Origin: CAVVAH01 sp963746175
GTDB lineage: Bacteria > Actinomycetota > Actinomycetes > JACCUZ01
DNA: 64,000 bases
Assembly (NCBI GenBank): GCA_963746175.1
Contig: CAVVAH010000004.1
Location: 1,426,001-1,490,000 of the forward strand
Direction of reading: 5' to 3'
A program made the translations under genes and the position numbers. Below are positions 52,102 through 60,851 of the stretch, piece by piece. Under the pieces are notes generated by a model. It had not been told where the DNA came from and ran no database searches. It saw nothing but the letters and a program-made list of their open reading frames with translations. The first letter of the stretch is position 1. The number at the start of each line of letters is the position of its first letter.

Positions 52102-52869
52102 AATCACCCGGCGATCGTGCTGGACCGGCTGCGGGTGGTCCGCGGCGGGCGGCTGGTGCTCGACGACGTGTCCCTCGAGGTGGCCCGTGGCAGCGTCACC
52201 GGGCTGCTCGGCCCCAGCGGCTGCGGCAAGTCGACGCTGATGCGCTCCGTGGTCGGTGTGCAGCTGGTCGCGGGCGGCAGCGTCGACGTCCTCGGCCGGC
52301 CGGCCGGCTCCGCCGCGCTGCGCCGCCAGGTCGGCTACGTCACCCAGGCGCCGTCGGTCTACGCCGACCTCACGGTCCGCGAGAACCTGCGGTACTTCGC
52401 CGCCGTTCTCGGCGCCCCCCGCTCGGACGTCGACCGAGTGATCGACGAGGTGGGCCTGGCCAGCCATGCCGACGCTGTCGTCGGCCGGCTCTCCGGTGGC
52501 CAGGAGGCTCGCGTGTCGCTGGCCGCGGCGCTGCTGGGGGAGCCGGAGCTGCTGGTCCTCGACGAGCCGACCGTCGGGCTCGACCCGGTGCTGCGGCGTG
52601 ATCTCTGGGCACTCTTCCGCGGCCTCGCCGCCCGCGGCACGACGCTGCTCGTGAGCAGCCACGTGATGGACGAGGCCGCGCAGTGCGACCGCCTGCTGCT
52701 CATGCGCGAGGGATCTCTGCTCGCCGACGACACCCTCCAGGGCCTGCTCGACCGGACCGGCGCCGACGACGTCGAGGCCGCCTTCCTCGCCCTCGTCGAC
52801 CGGGCCCAGCGCGACGCCGACACCGACCGCAGTGCCCGCGACGACCAGACCTCCGGGAGCCTGGCATGA
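52093..52869 (+). CDS. Drug-type ABC transporter ATPase
   Basis: A 258-aa nucleotide-binding subunit. Walker A is GLLGPSGCGKSTLMRSVVGV, the Q-loop region is VGYVTQAPSVYADLTVRENL, the signature is LSGGQEARVSLAAALLG, and Walker B is LLVLDEPTVGLDP followed by HVMDEA. This is the DrrA/ABC-2 exporter type. ATG 52093 or 52096 lies inside the operator palindrome and lacks a ribosome binding site, fitting a leaderless start; the longer frame from 52057 begins on the -35 element. The stop overlaps the permease start (ATGA). Confidence 0.9.
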   Translation: MMNNHPAIVLDRLRVVRGGRLVLDDVSLEVARGSVTGLLGPSGCGKSTLMRSVVGVQLVAGGSVDVLGRPAGSAALRRQVGYVTQAPSVYADLTVRENLRYFAAVLGAPRSDVDRVIDEVGLASHADAVVGRLSGGQEARVSLAAALLGEPELLVLDEPTVGLDPVLRRDLWALFRGLAARGTTLLVSSHVMDEAAQCDRLLLMREGSLLADDTLQGLLDRTGADDVEAAFLALVDRAQRDADTDRSARDDQTSGSLA

Positions 52870-53600
52870 ACGCCCACCGCACCCTCGCGACCGCCGGTCG
52901 CGTGCTCCACCAGCTGCGGCACGACCCCCGGACCATCGCCCTGATGCTCGTGGTCCCGTGCGTCCTCGTCGGCCTGCTCGCCTGGGTCTTCCAGGGCAGC
53001 CGGACCTTCGACACGATCGGCGCACCGCTGCTCGGCATCTTCCCGTTCGTCGTGATGTTCCTGGTCACCAGCATCGCCACGTTGCGCGAACGCACCTCCG
53101 GCACCCTGGAGCGGCTGCTCACCATGCCACTGGGAAAGCTCGACCTGCTCGTGGGGTACGCCCTGGCGTTCGGCGCCGTCGCCGTCGTGCAGGCCTGCCT
53201 GGTCAGTGCGCTGTCGCTCACGTGGTTCGGCCTCGACGTGGCCGGCCCGACCTGGCTGCTGATCGTGGTGGCACTGGCCGACGCGCTGCTCGGCACGGCC
53301 CTAGGACTCTTCGTCAGCGCCTTCGCGAGCTCGGAGTTCCAGGCCGTGCAGTTCATGCCGGCGTTCGTGCTGCCGCAGTTCCTGCTGTGCGGCCTGCTCG
53401 TGCCGCGGGACCAGATGCCGGACGTCCTGCACGCCGTCTCGTCGGTGCTGCCGCTCTCCTACGCCGTGGACGCACTGCGCGACGTGACGACGAACGCCGA
53501 GGTCGCCTCGGGCACGTGGGTCGACCTCGGCGTCGTCGTCGGGTCGGTGCTTCTTGCGCTGGGCCTCGGCGCAGCAACCCTCCGCCGCCGAACTGCCTAG
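52866..53600 (+). CDS. ABC-2 type transporter permease
   Basis: A 244-aa permease with six hydrophobic segments, e.g. TIALMLVVPCVLVGLLAWVF and LGIFPFVVMFLVTSIATLRE. It contains the family motif RTSGTLERLLTMPLGKLDLL and PAFVLPQFLLCGLLVPRDQM. Together with the ATPase it makes a DrrB-type exporter likely repressed by the TetR upstream. A 21-bp direct repeat of its 3' end recurs 45 bases downstream (53581-53601 and 53626-53646). Confidence 0.9.
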   Translation: MNAHRTLATAGRVLHQLRHDPRTIALMLVVPCVLVGLLAWVFQGSRTFDTIGAPLLGIFPFVVMFLVTSIATLRERTSGTLERLLTMPLGKLDLLVGYALAFGAVAVVQACLVSALSLTWFGLDVAGPTWLLIVVALADALLGTALGLFVSAFASSEFQAVQFMPAFVLPQFLLCGLLVPRDQMPDVLHAVSSVLPLSYAVDALRDVTTNAEVASGTWVDLGVVVGSVLLALGLGAATLRRRTA

Positions 53601-53646
53601 CCTTCGCACCGGCGCCCTGCAACGCTCCGCCGTCGAACTGCCTAGC
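53581..53646. repeat. Imperfect 21-bp direct repeat at the exporter 3' end
   Basis: TCCGCCGCCGAACTGCCTAGC (first 20 of 21 bases shown: the copies are 53581-53601 and 53626-53646) matches its second copy at 20 of 21 positions, with C to T at the ninth base. The first copy contains the permease stop codon, and the period is 45 bases. No gene is seen in 53601-53824. Confidence 0.5.
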
Positions 53647-53824
53647 GGGCGCACCTGCGTCACGAGGCGTGCTCGGTAGTGATGGTTCCGTTCGTCGCGA
53701 ATCCAGTCGGGTGCCTCGCGGACCCACGTCAACGGTGACATGCATCCGTGCAAGAGACGTTCCGCGGAAGCGCCTTCGCTCGCCAGTACGACCCGGCCCG
53801 TGAGCGCCGGCGTAGGAGCGTGAC

Positions 53825-54001
53825 TCACGGCGGGTCGTCGAGGGTTTCGACGGACTGGACGTGCTCCTCGCGGGCCGGAGCGATCGCGTCCTTGCCGCGG
53901 AAGATCACGAGCCAGCCGTCCTCGCGTTGCAGCTCGACGTCGTTGAAGGTCTCGCGAACGACTTGCTCGCCGTCGCCGTAGACGATGCGGAAGTTCGGCA
54001 T
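53825..54001 (-). CDS. Small conserved-looking protein (58 aa), unknown function
   Basis: ATG 54001 follows AAGGAGGA with four bases between, an excellent ribosome binding site. The peptide begins MPNFRIVYGDGEQVVRETFN and continues VELQREDGWLVIFRGKDAIA, then EEHVQSVETLDDPP. The pattern of alternating hydrophobic residues suggests a small beta-barrel or sheet domain. I do not know its function. It lies alone between the ABC exporter and a frameshifted GNAT. Confidence 0.75.
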   Translation of the reverse strand: MPNFRIVYGDGEQVVRETFNDVELQREDGWLVIFRGKDAIAPAREEHVQSVETLDDPP

Positions 54002-54156
54002 CGGTTCCTCCTTGTGCCTGGCTAGTCAGCCTGGCGCACTTCGCGAAGCTGTGCCAGTGCGGCCCTCCACGCGATGACCTGGTCCACGAGCTGTCCGAGT
54101 ACCGACCGCGCCGTAGGACACGACGTCCCGTCGGTGTGCGGTCGTAGGGTCGCCGC

Positions 54157-54593
54157 GTGACCTTGGTGCTCCGCGAGATGACGCTCGACGACCTCCCGAT
54201 CCTGTTCGAGCACCAGCGCGACCCGGTCGCCAACGAGATGGCCATGTTCGCGGCGCGCGACTGGGACGCCTTCGTGGCGCACGACGCAAGATCCGGTCCG
54301 ACCCGACCCTGATCCGTCGCACGGTCGTGGTGGACGACGAGGTCGTCGGCTGGATCGGCTGCTTCGGCGACGAACGACGCGAGGTGGGCTACTGGTACGA
54401 CCGCGCGGTGTGGGGGAGAGGCATCGCCACCGCGGCGCTTGCCGCCTTCCTCGACGACGTCACCGAGCGGCCCTTGTTCGCCCACGTCGCGGTCACGAAC
54501 GCCGGGTCGGCGAGGGTCCTCGAGCGAGGCGGCTTCATCGAGGTCGACCGCGAGACGACTGCCATCGAGGAGATCGTCTACCGGCTGGCCTAG
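54157..54593 (+). pseudogene. GNAT acetyltransferase with a -1 frameshift
   Basis: The frame from GTG 54157 reads VTLVLREMTLDDLPILFEHQ and DPVANEMAMFAARDWDAFVA, then hits a stop at 54310-54312. One base appears missing near 54290; restoring it continues as KIRSDPTLIRRTVVVDDEVV, YDRAVWGRGIATAALAAFLD (acetyl-CoA motif RGIATAAL) and NAGSARVLERGGFIEVDRET to TAG 54593. The repaired length of about 146 aa is that of a complete RimJ/RimL-like GNAT. Sequence error and real decay are both possible; a second damaged GNAT follows 200 bases later. Confidence 0.75.
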
Positions 54594-54795
54594 CCGCTCG
54601 CCTCGGACCAGGCGAGGCCACGGTGTTGTGACGTTCTCGTTGCCTACGGCCGGGTGATGATCTTCGGCGATACCTCGCGCCGTTCGCGGCGAGCTCAGGG
54701 CGTCGTTCAGCGCGGAAGAGGGTTCGGGCCGGTCGCGGTGACGAGCCGTTGATGCACCCAGTCGTCGAAGGGCACCACCGCCCTAGGATCGCCGG

Positions 54796-55271
54796 ATGAC
54801 GGTCAGGCTTCGCGAGATGTCCGCGAGGCGGCCGATGCGATCCTCGCGGGTGATTCGCCCCATGACGTCCGCGTGGCCCGGGACTATCCGACGGAGTTCT
54901 CCGTGAGCGTGGCGCAGTTCGTAGGCACTGCGGGTCAGTTCGGTCCCTTCCTGGTCCACCGCACTGACGACGATGTCGTCGTGGGCGAGATCGGTGGCGC
55001 GTTCGTCGACGAGCAGGGCTCGATCGAGATCGGCTACGCCATCGTCGAGTCGCAGAGGAACCGCGGATACGCGACGGCGGCGGCCGAGGCGCTCGTGACC
55101 AAGGCGCGTGCGGCCGCTGAGGTGCGTCGCCTCCTGGCGCACACTCCGCTGGAGCGCCCGCAGAGCGGCCGCGTTCTCGAGAAGGCGGGCTTCTCGATGA
55201 TCGGGGAGACGGATGACGAGGACGAGGCGGGGCACGTCCTGCGCGTCAAGGAGTGGGAGCTCCTGGTGTAG
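54796..55271 (+). pseudogene. Second GNAT acetyltransferase with a -1 frameshift
   Basis: From ATG 54796 the start MTVRLREMSA is followed by a lost base near 54825. Restoring it gives EAADAILAGDSPHDVRVARD, and the remainder is an intact GNAT domain: FLVHRTDDDVVVGEIGGAFV, IEIGYAIVESQRNRGYATAA (acetyl-CoA site) and PQSGRVLEKAGFSMIGETDD. The repaired protein is about 158 aa. Without repair, translation might begin at 54873 (MARDYPTEF), losing the first strand and helix. Substrate unknown. The gap 54594-54795 before it shows nothing recognisable. Confidence 0.72.
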
Positions 55272-55362
55272 CAGGCAGGCGAGGGACCGCACGAGAGGTA
55301 AGTATGGACGGTCGTGTGACGCTCATCGATGAGTTGTCACGGCACAGCAGGTCGTACGAGTC

Positions 55363-55872
55363 ATGAGTGAACGATCCGCCGCCCCTGACCTGGACCAGAT
55401 GGCCCGCGACGTCCTGGACTCCGTCCGGTACGTCGTGCTGAGCACGATCGACGAAGACGGGCATACGCGGACCTCGCCGGTGTACTTCACCCCGCACGGC
55501 TACGCGGACCTCTACTGGGTCTCGGACCGCGGCACCCACCACTCGCACAACCTGCATCGCGACCCCCGGGTCAGCGGCGTCGTCTTCGACTCGTCCCGGC
55601 CACCGGGGGAGACGACGGCGGTCTACGTGACCGGCGCGGCGCGCGAGATCCGCGACGACGAGCTCGAGCAGCACCTGCCGGTCGCCTTCGACCCGGAACG
55701 ACGCGGGGGCCGGCGGTTCGAGGCCGAGGAGGTCGCGGGCGACGCGGACCTGCGGCTGTGGGTGCTGCGCGTCGAGCGGTGCGAGGTGCACATCGGCGCC
55801 GGGCACGCCACGCTGGGCACCGGCAAGGACCGTCGGGTCGCGGTCGACCCGCGGCCCGCGGGTTCTGCCTGA
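55363..55872 (+). CDS. Pyridoxamine 5'-phosphate oxidase-like FMN/F420-binding protein
   Basis: A 169-aa split-beta-barrel protein. YVVLSTIDEDGHTRTSPVYF and LYWVSDRGTHHSHNLHRDPR are the flavin-binding strands, and YVTGAAREIRDDELEQHLPV continues the barrel. Actinobacterial members may bind FMN, F420 or haem; the reaction is not predictable. It is a single gene converging on the MFS transporter with a bidirectional terminator between. Confidence 0.86.
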   Translation: MSERSAAPDLDQMARDVLDSVRYVVLSTIDEDGHTRTSPVYFTPHGYADLYWVSDRGTHHSHNLHRDPRVSGVVFDSSRPPGETTAVYVTGAAREIRDDELEQHLPVAFDPERRGGRRFEAEEVAGDADLRLWVLRVERCEVHIGAGHATLGTGKDRRVAVDPRPAGSA

Positions 55873-55910
55873 CCCGCCCCCGCCGTCCGCTCGGCGCAGG
55901 CTCCGACATG

Positions 55911-55946
55911 CGTCAGCCGCTGGACGACTTCGTCCAGCGGCTGACG
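55911..55946. terminator. Bidirectional terminator hairpin
   Basis: CGTCAGCCGCTGGAC (55911-55925) pairs perfectly with GTCCAGCGGCTGACG (55932-55946) around six bases. It lies between the convergent PPOX-like and MFS genes, 14 bases from the MFS stop. Confidence 0.8.
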
Positions 55947-55960
55947 AACGTGCCGGTCGG

Positions 55961-57523
55961 TCAGTGGTAGCGGCGCATCGAGCTGGCCGCCGGGCCGGAA
56001 GGAACGGTCTCCCGGTCGCGGTCGCGCAGGTCGATCTCGTCCCGGTCACCGCCGCGGTCGGCCGCCGGCTCGTCGGCGTCCTGAGCGGTGAGCGGCTCTG
56101 CGACGTCCTCGAGGGACCGCTGCTCGGCGTCGACCGCGAGGAACACGGCCACCAGCCCGGCGGCGATCATCAGGCCGGCACCGATGTAGTAGCCGTTGAT
56201 CACCTGGTCCTTGCCCTGCTCGATGAACCTGCCGAACAGGATCGGCCCGACGATGCCGCCGATGCCGGTGCCGACCGCGTAGAAGAACGCGATCGCCATC
56301 GCCCGGGTCTCCATCGGGAAGATCTCCGACACCGTGAGGTACGCCGCGCTGGCACCCGCCGAGGCGAAGAAGAACACGATGCACCACATGAGGGTGAGGG
56401 TGTTCGCCGACAGCGACCCGTTGTGGAACAGCACACCGGTCAGGATCAGGACGAGGCCCGACAGGATGTACGTCGAGCTGATCATGACCTTCCGGCCGAC
56501 CGTGTCGAACAGGCGACCGAGCAGCAGCGGCCCGAGGAAGTTGCCGATGGCGAGCGGGATCAGGTACCAGGGCGCCTTGGCGGTGTCGACCTTCACGATG
56601 TCGGTGAGCACCAGGGCGAAGGTGAAGAACACCGCGTTGTAGAGGAACGCCTGACCGATGAACAGCGACAGACCGAGGACGAACCGCTTCGGGTAGCGCT
56701 GCCACGCGGTCTTGGCGATCTCGCCGAAGCCGATCGTCTTGCGCTGGCGGACCGTCATGTAGTCGTCGCTGTCGTCGGCCTTCGGGAGCCGCTCGTCGGT
56801 CGAGTCCTCGACCTGGCCCTCGATGTCGCGGACGATCCGCTCGGCGCCCTTCTCCTTGCCGTGGATGAACATCCAGCGGGGGCTCTCGGGGACGTTCTTG
56901 CGGACGAAGAGGATGCCGATGCCGAGGATCGCGCCGAGACCGAACGCGATGCGCCAGCCGACGTCCTTGGCGAAGAAGTTCTCGTTGAGCAGGAAGACCG
57001 ACAGGGCCGCGCCGAACGCCGTGCCGAGCCAGAACGAGCCGTTGATGATGAGGTCGACCCGGCCGCGGACCCGCGCGGGGATCAGCTCGTCGATCGCGGA
57101 GTTGATGGCGGCGTACTCGCCGCCGACACCGGCGCCGGTGAAGAAGCGGCAGACGAAGAACCACATCGGGTTCATCGAGAAGGCCGTGAGCACGGTGGCG
57201 ACCAGGTAGACCGCCAGCGTGATCATGAAGAGCTTCTTCCGGCCGAGCCGGTCGGTGAGGTAGCCGAAGAAGAGGGCACCCAGGCACGCGCCGGCCACGT
57301 AGACGCCGGCGGCGACACCGATCTGGCTCTCCGTGATGGAGAGGCCGCTGCCCTTCTCGGTCAGGCGGCCGGCGATCGAGCCGACGATCGTGACCTCGAG
57401 CCCGTCCAGGATCCAGACGGTGCCGAGCCCGATGACGACGAGCCAGTGCCAGCGTGACCATGGAAGCCGGTCCATCCGCGCCGGGATGTTGGTCTTGATG
57501 GTGCCGGTCTGAACACCGCTCAT
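55961..57523 (-). CDS. MFS transporter (sugar-porter-like / metabolite:H+ symporter type)
   Basis: A 520-aa twelve-helix major facilitator. TVWILDGLEVTIVGSIAGRL opens helix 1, GYLTDRLGRKKLFMITLAVY is the loop 2-3 signature, RFFTGAGVGGEYAAINSAID lies in helix 4-5, and GRLFDTVGRKVMISSTYILS repeats the signature in the second half. An acidic central loop (DSTDERLPKADDSDDYMTVR) and a long charged C-terminal tail are cytoplasmic. Substrate is unknown. ATG 57523 has GGGAGG seven bases upstream; the longer frame to 57574 is rejected. Confidence 0.9.
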   Translation of the reverse strand: MSGVQTGTIKTNIPARMDRLPWSRWHWLVVIGLGTVWILDGLEVTIVGSIAGRLTEKGSGLSITESQIGVAAGVYVAGACLGALFFGYLTDRLGRKKLFMITLAVYLVATVLTAFSMNPMWFFVCRFFTGAGVGGEYAAINSAIDELIPARVRGRVDLIINGSFWLGTAFGAALSVFLLNENFFAKDVGWRIAFGLGAILGIGILFVRKNVPESPRWMFIHGKEKGAERIVRDIEGQVEDSTDERLPKADDSDDYMTVRQRKTIGFGEIAKTAWQRYPKRFVLGLSLFIGQAFLYNAVFFTFALVLTDIVKVDTAKAPWYLIPLAIGNFLGPLLLGRLFDTVGRKVMISSTYILSGLVLILTGVLFHNGSLSANTLTLMWCIVFFFASAGASAAYLTVSEIFPMETRAMAIAFFYAVGTGIGGIVGPILFGRFIEQGKDQVINGYYIGAGLMIAAGLVAVFLAVDAEQRSLEDVAEPLTAQDADEPAADRGGDRDEIDLRDRDRETVPSGPAASSMRRYH

Positions 57524-57715
57524 GGTGCGGCCTCCCGTTTCGTGCTGCGACCACTGAGCGGGCGCAGGGGACACCCGCGGTGGTGCCCGGAAGGGCCCGG
57601 CCGAAACATGGACGCCACGACGTCGGCAGACCGCGGCGGGGTGACGCGGGGCCGGGCGTTAGCCTGACCGGTCGTACGACGACGCGGTCGTGCCGGTCCG
57701 AGGAGGTCAGTCCCG

Positions 57716-58645
57716 TTGCTGCGGCGTGTGCTGCTGTCGATGTCCCGTAGCCAGCGGCTCCGGCGCCTGGTCGAGACGGCTCCGGTCTCCCGCTCGGTGG
57801 TGGCGCGCTACGTGCCCGGGACCAGCGCGGAGGAGGCCGTCGAGGCGACCCGGGTCCTGGCCGACAAGGGTCTGCTCGCCTCGCTGGACCACCTCGGCGA
57901 GGACACCCTCGACGTGCAGCAGGCGACGGCCACCAAGGAGGCCTACCTCCGGCTGCTCGAGCTGCTCGGCCGCGACGGCCTCACCGACCGGGCCGAGGTG
58001 TCCGTCAAGCTCTCCGCCGTGGGCCAGGCGCTCGCCGGCGACGGCGAGAAGGTCGCTCTCGAGAACGCGCGGGCCATCTGCGGGGCGGCGCACGCCGCCG
58101 GCACGACCGTCACGCTCGACATGGAGGACCACACCACCACCGACTCGACGCTGGGCATCCTGCGCGAGCTCCGCCAGGACTTCCCGGAGACCGGGGCGGT
58201 GCTGCAGGCCTACCTGCACCGCACCGAGGCGGACTGCAAGGACCTGCGGCACTCCGGGTCGCGGGTGCGCCTGTGCAAGGGCGCCTACAAGGAGCCGGAG
58301 TCGGTGGCGTTCCAGGGCAAGCGCGAGGTCGACAAGGCCTACGTGCGCGCCCTCCGGGTGCTGATGGCAGGCGAGGGGTACCCGATGCTCGCGACCCACG
58401 ACCCGCGCCTCATCGCCATCGGCGAGGAGGTCGCGCGCCGCGAGAACCGCGCGCACGACAGCTACGAGTTCCAGATGCTCTACGGCATCCGCCCGCACGA
58501 GCAGGAGCGCATCGCCGCGACCGGTCAGCGGATGCGGGTCTACGTGCCCTACGGCGACGAGTGGTACGGCTACCTCGTCCGAAGGATGGCCGAGAAGCCC
58601 GCCAACCTCGCGCTGTTCCTACGCTCGACCCTGACCAAGGGCTAG
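57716..58645 (+). CDS. Proline dehydrogenase
   Basis: A 309-aa monofunctional, PutA/PRODH-domain enzyme that oxidises L-proline to pyrroline-5-carboxylate with FAD. The TIM barrel includes VSVKLSAVGQALAG, TVTLDMEDHTTTDSTLGIL, LQAYLHRTEADCKDL, VRLCKGAYKEPESVAF, LATHDPRLI and the C-terminal YVPYGDEWYGYLVRRMAEKP with substrate-binding arginines. TTG 57716 follows AGGAGG with nine bases between. proC lies 30 bases downstream, so the pair couples breakdown and synthesis steps around pyrroline-5-carboxylate. The dehydrogenase for the next catabolic step is not in the window. Confidence 0.95.
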   Translation: MLRRVLLSMSRSQRLRRLVETAPVSRSVVARYVPGTSAEEAVEATRVLADKGLLASLDHLGEDTLDVQQATATKEAYLRLLELLGRDGLTDRAEVSVKLSAVGQALAGDGEKVALENARAICGAAHAAGTTVTLDMEDHTTTDSTLGILRELRQDFPETGAVLQAYLHRTEADCKDLRHSGSRVRLCKGAYKEPESVAFQGKREVDKAYVRALRVLMAGEGYPMLATHDPRLIAIGEEVARRENRAHDSYEFQMLYGIRPHEQERIAATGQRMRVYVPYGDEWYGYLVRRMAEKPANLALFLRSTLTKG

Positions 58646-58675
58646 GCCGACCGACCAGACCGAGGGGGCGCGCCG

Positions 58676-59491
58676 ATGGACGCAGCAGCAGGACGGGTCG
58701 CCGTCCTCGGCGCGGGCAAGATGGGCGAGGCCCTCCTCTCAGGAATGCTGCGTGGCGGCACGGCGACCACGGACGTGCTCGTCACCGCGCGGCGCCCGGA
58801 GCGGGCCGCGGAGCTGCGCGAGCGGCACGGCGTCGAGGTCGTGTCCTCCGCCGAGGCGGCGGCCCGCGCCGACACCCTGATCCTCACCGTGAAGCCGCAG
58901 GACATGGCGGCGCTGCTCGCCGAGGTGGCCCCGCACACGCCGCCGGAGCGGCTCGTCGTGTCCGCGGCGGCCGGCATCACCACGTCGTTCCTCGAGGCCC
59001 GGCTGGCGGCCGGCACGCCGGTGGTCCGGGTCATGTCCAACACCCCGGTGCTCGTCGACGAGGCGATGAGCGCGATCTCCGCGGGTGCGCTCGCGACGGA
59101 GGACCACCTGGTGCGCACCGAGGCGATCTTCTCGCCGGTGGGTCGCACGATCCGCGTCCCCGAGTCGCAGCAGGACGCGGTGACCGCCCTCTCCGGCAGC
59201 GGGCCGGCGTACTTCTTCTACCTGGTCGAGGCGATGACCGACGCCGGGATCCTGCTCGGCCTGCCCCGGCAGGTGGCGCACGACCTCATCGTGCAGACCG
59301 CGATCGGCTCGGCCGTGATGCTCCGCGACTCGGGGCAGCACCCGGTGATGCTGCGCGAGGCGGTCACGTCCCCGGCAGGCACGACGATCAACGCGATCCG
59401 CGAGCTGGAGAACCACGGTGTCCGGGCGGCGATGCTCTCGGCGCTGGAGGCCGCCCGGGACCGTGGCCGCGAGCTGGCGAGCGGCGGCTGA
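58676..59491 (+). CDS. proC: Pyrroline-5-carboxylate reductase
   Basis: A 271-aa cytoplasmic enzyme reducing pyrroline-5-carboxylate to proline with NADPH. The Rossmann motif is VAVLGAGKMGEALLSGMLRG; LTVKPQDMAALLAEVAP and VRVMSNTPVLVDEAMSAISA follow, and the C-terminal signature ALSGSGPAYFFYLVEAMTDA and REAVTSPAGTTINAIRELEN is complete. It follows proline dehydrogenase. The reverse-acting pair suggests a proline/P5C redox cycle or shared regulation. Confidence 0.96.
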   Translation: MDAAAGRVAVLGAGKMGEALLSGMLRGGTATTDVLVTARRPERAAELRERHGVEVVSSAEAAARADTLILTVKPQDMAALLAEVAPHTPPERLVVSAAAGITTSFLEARLAAGTPVVRVMSNTPVLVDEAMSAISAGALATEDHLVRTEAIFSPVGRTIRVPESQQDAVTALSGSGPAYFFYLVEAMTDAGILLGLPRQVAHDLIVQTAIGSAVMLRDSGQHPVMLREAVTSPAGTTINAIRELENHGVRAAMLSALEAARDRGRELASGG

Positions 59492-59498
59492 CCCTCCC

Positions 59499-60701
59499 CT
59501 ATCGCGTGACGGTGTCGCTGCCGCTGTCGCGCACCGTGCCCGTCGTCGACACGAACCGCCAGGAGTAGCTGCCCGCGGCCAGGGTCAGCTCGAGCACGCC
59601 CTTCTCCCGGAGGTTGAGCTGGGTGCCGGGGAACGGGTTCGACGTCACGGTGCTGTTCAGGGTGGTGCCGCCCGTGCCGACGGTGAACGCGCGGGCGCCG
59701 TCGGCGGCCGGTCCGGTGGGGCCGACCTTCGCCCAGCGGGTGTACATGTGGTCGTGCCCCCACAGCAGGATGTCCGCGTGCGCCGCGTACACGCGCCGCA
59801 TGAGGACGTCGACGCTTCCCTGGTTGTGTCCGCTGGCGCCGCTGTTGCGCCACCGGGCATGGTGCCAGTAGACGAGCAGGTTCCGTGACCCGACCCGCGA
59901 GAGCTCGCCGTCCAGCCAGCTGAGCTGTGCCGCGTTGCTGGGCTGGTTGGAGTCGAGCACCACGGCCCGCCAGCTGGCGTCGATGTCATAGGCGTACCAC
60001 CGCGCCGCGCCCACGCAGTGCGCCTGCGAGAAGTACGCGCAGTACGCCGTGTCGTTGCCCGACTGGATCTCGTGGTTCCCGATCGCCGGGTAGCTGCGAG
60101 GCTGGAGGGCGTTCCACGACGACTTCGCGTACCCGTTCGCGTACTCGGCCGCCGTGCCGTTCTCGTACTGGGTGTCCCCGATCAGCGCGTAAAGGGCCGG
60201 GGACAGGCTCGAGGCGATGTTGCCGGTCGCGTTGCAGGAGGTCACCGGGTTCGGCAGACACATGTCGCCCACGGCGACGATCCGGGTGCCGTCGCCGGGC
60301 GGTGGCGGGGGAGGTGGCGGCGGCGGCGGGGGGCCGCCCGTCGCCGTGGTGACGGTGATCTTCGCGCCCGTCGCCGTGCCGTTCTGGGAGTTGTACGCCT
60401 TGCACTGCACGGAGTACGCCGTCGCCGGCGTCAGCCCGGTGAGCGCGAAGGCCACGTCCGGTGCGGGACCGAAGACGTACTGCACGGTCGACTTGACCTG
60501 CGTGGCGCCGACCTTGCCGGACTTGACGAACACCTGGGTCCGGATCGCGGTGTCCACCGCGCAGTGCGCCGTGAAGGACGTCGAGGTGATGCCGGTCGCC
60601 GGCGTGGTCGTGGCGGTCATGGTGGCCGCTGCCGCCGATCCCGGCTGCAGGACACCCGCCAGCAGCGCGACGGTGCCGACGACGGTGACGATCCTGTGCA
60701 T
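59499..60701 (-). CDS. Secreted metallophosphoesterase with Fn3-like domain and polyproline linker
   Basis: A 400-aa exported phosphatase. Signal peptide: MHRIVTVVGTVALLAGVLQP, with cleavage near AAAAT. A fibronectin-III-like domain (about residues 30-120, ending KITVTTATG) is followed by an uninterrupted run of twelve prolines, then the calcineurin-like metallophosphoesterase domain with all metal ligands: RIVAVGDMC, ALIGDTQYENG, YPAIGNHEIQ, VYWHHARW and LLWGHDHMYTRW. It probably releases phosphate from extracellular esters. ATG 60701 follows AGGGGG. A related but larger enzyme lies 1 kb to the right on the same strand. Confidence 0.9.
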   Translation of the reverse strand: MHRIVTVVGTVALLAGVLQPGSAAAATMTATTTPATGITSTSFTAHCAVDTAIRTQVFVKSGKVGATQVKSTVQYVFGPAPDVAFALTGLTPATAYSVQCKAYNSQNGTATGAKITVTTATGGPPPPPPPPPPPPGDGTRIVAVGDMCLPNPVTSCNATGNIASSLSPALYALIGDTQYENGTAAEYANGYAKSSWNALQPRSYPAIGNHEIQSGNDTAYCAYFSQAHCVGAARWYAYDIDASWRAVVLDSNQPSNAAQLSWLDGELSRVGSRNLLVYWHHARWRNSGASGHNQGSVDVLMRRVYAAHADILLWGHDHMYTRWAKVGPTGPAADGARAFTVGTGGTTLNSTVTSNPFPGTQLNLREKGVLELTLAAGSYSWRFVSTTGTVRDSGSDTVTR

Positions 60702-60851
60702 GGGTCCCCCTGGCGAGCGCGACCCGGCGTGCTCGGCCGGGCTCGGACCGTGCCATCGTGGGACGAGCGGCCGAAGGTCGGACATAGCCCGTTGTGGCCA
60801 TATCCGCACCCGAGGGACGCGGGCCGTAGGACACCGGACACGGAGAGTCAT

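Noticed and set aside
53301..53824. Minus-strand frame after the ABC permease containing a Trp-rich stretch (SPLTWVREAPDWIRDERNHH)
   Set aside because: No start with a ribosome binding site and no recognisable family. It overlaps the permease end and the direct repeat, so it could be a gene fragment but cannot be supported.
54022..54282. Minus-strand frame ending GQLVDQVIAWRAALAQLREV
   Set aside because: Overlaps the first GNAT gene on the opposite strand and lacks a convincing start; the other minus-strand frame is equally open.
60290..60335. GC-rich microsatellite-like tract inside the metallophosphoesterase gene
   Set aside because: It encodes the in-frame polyproline linker of the secreted phosphatase and is explained by the protein, though slippage there is possible.
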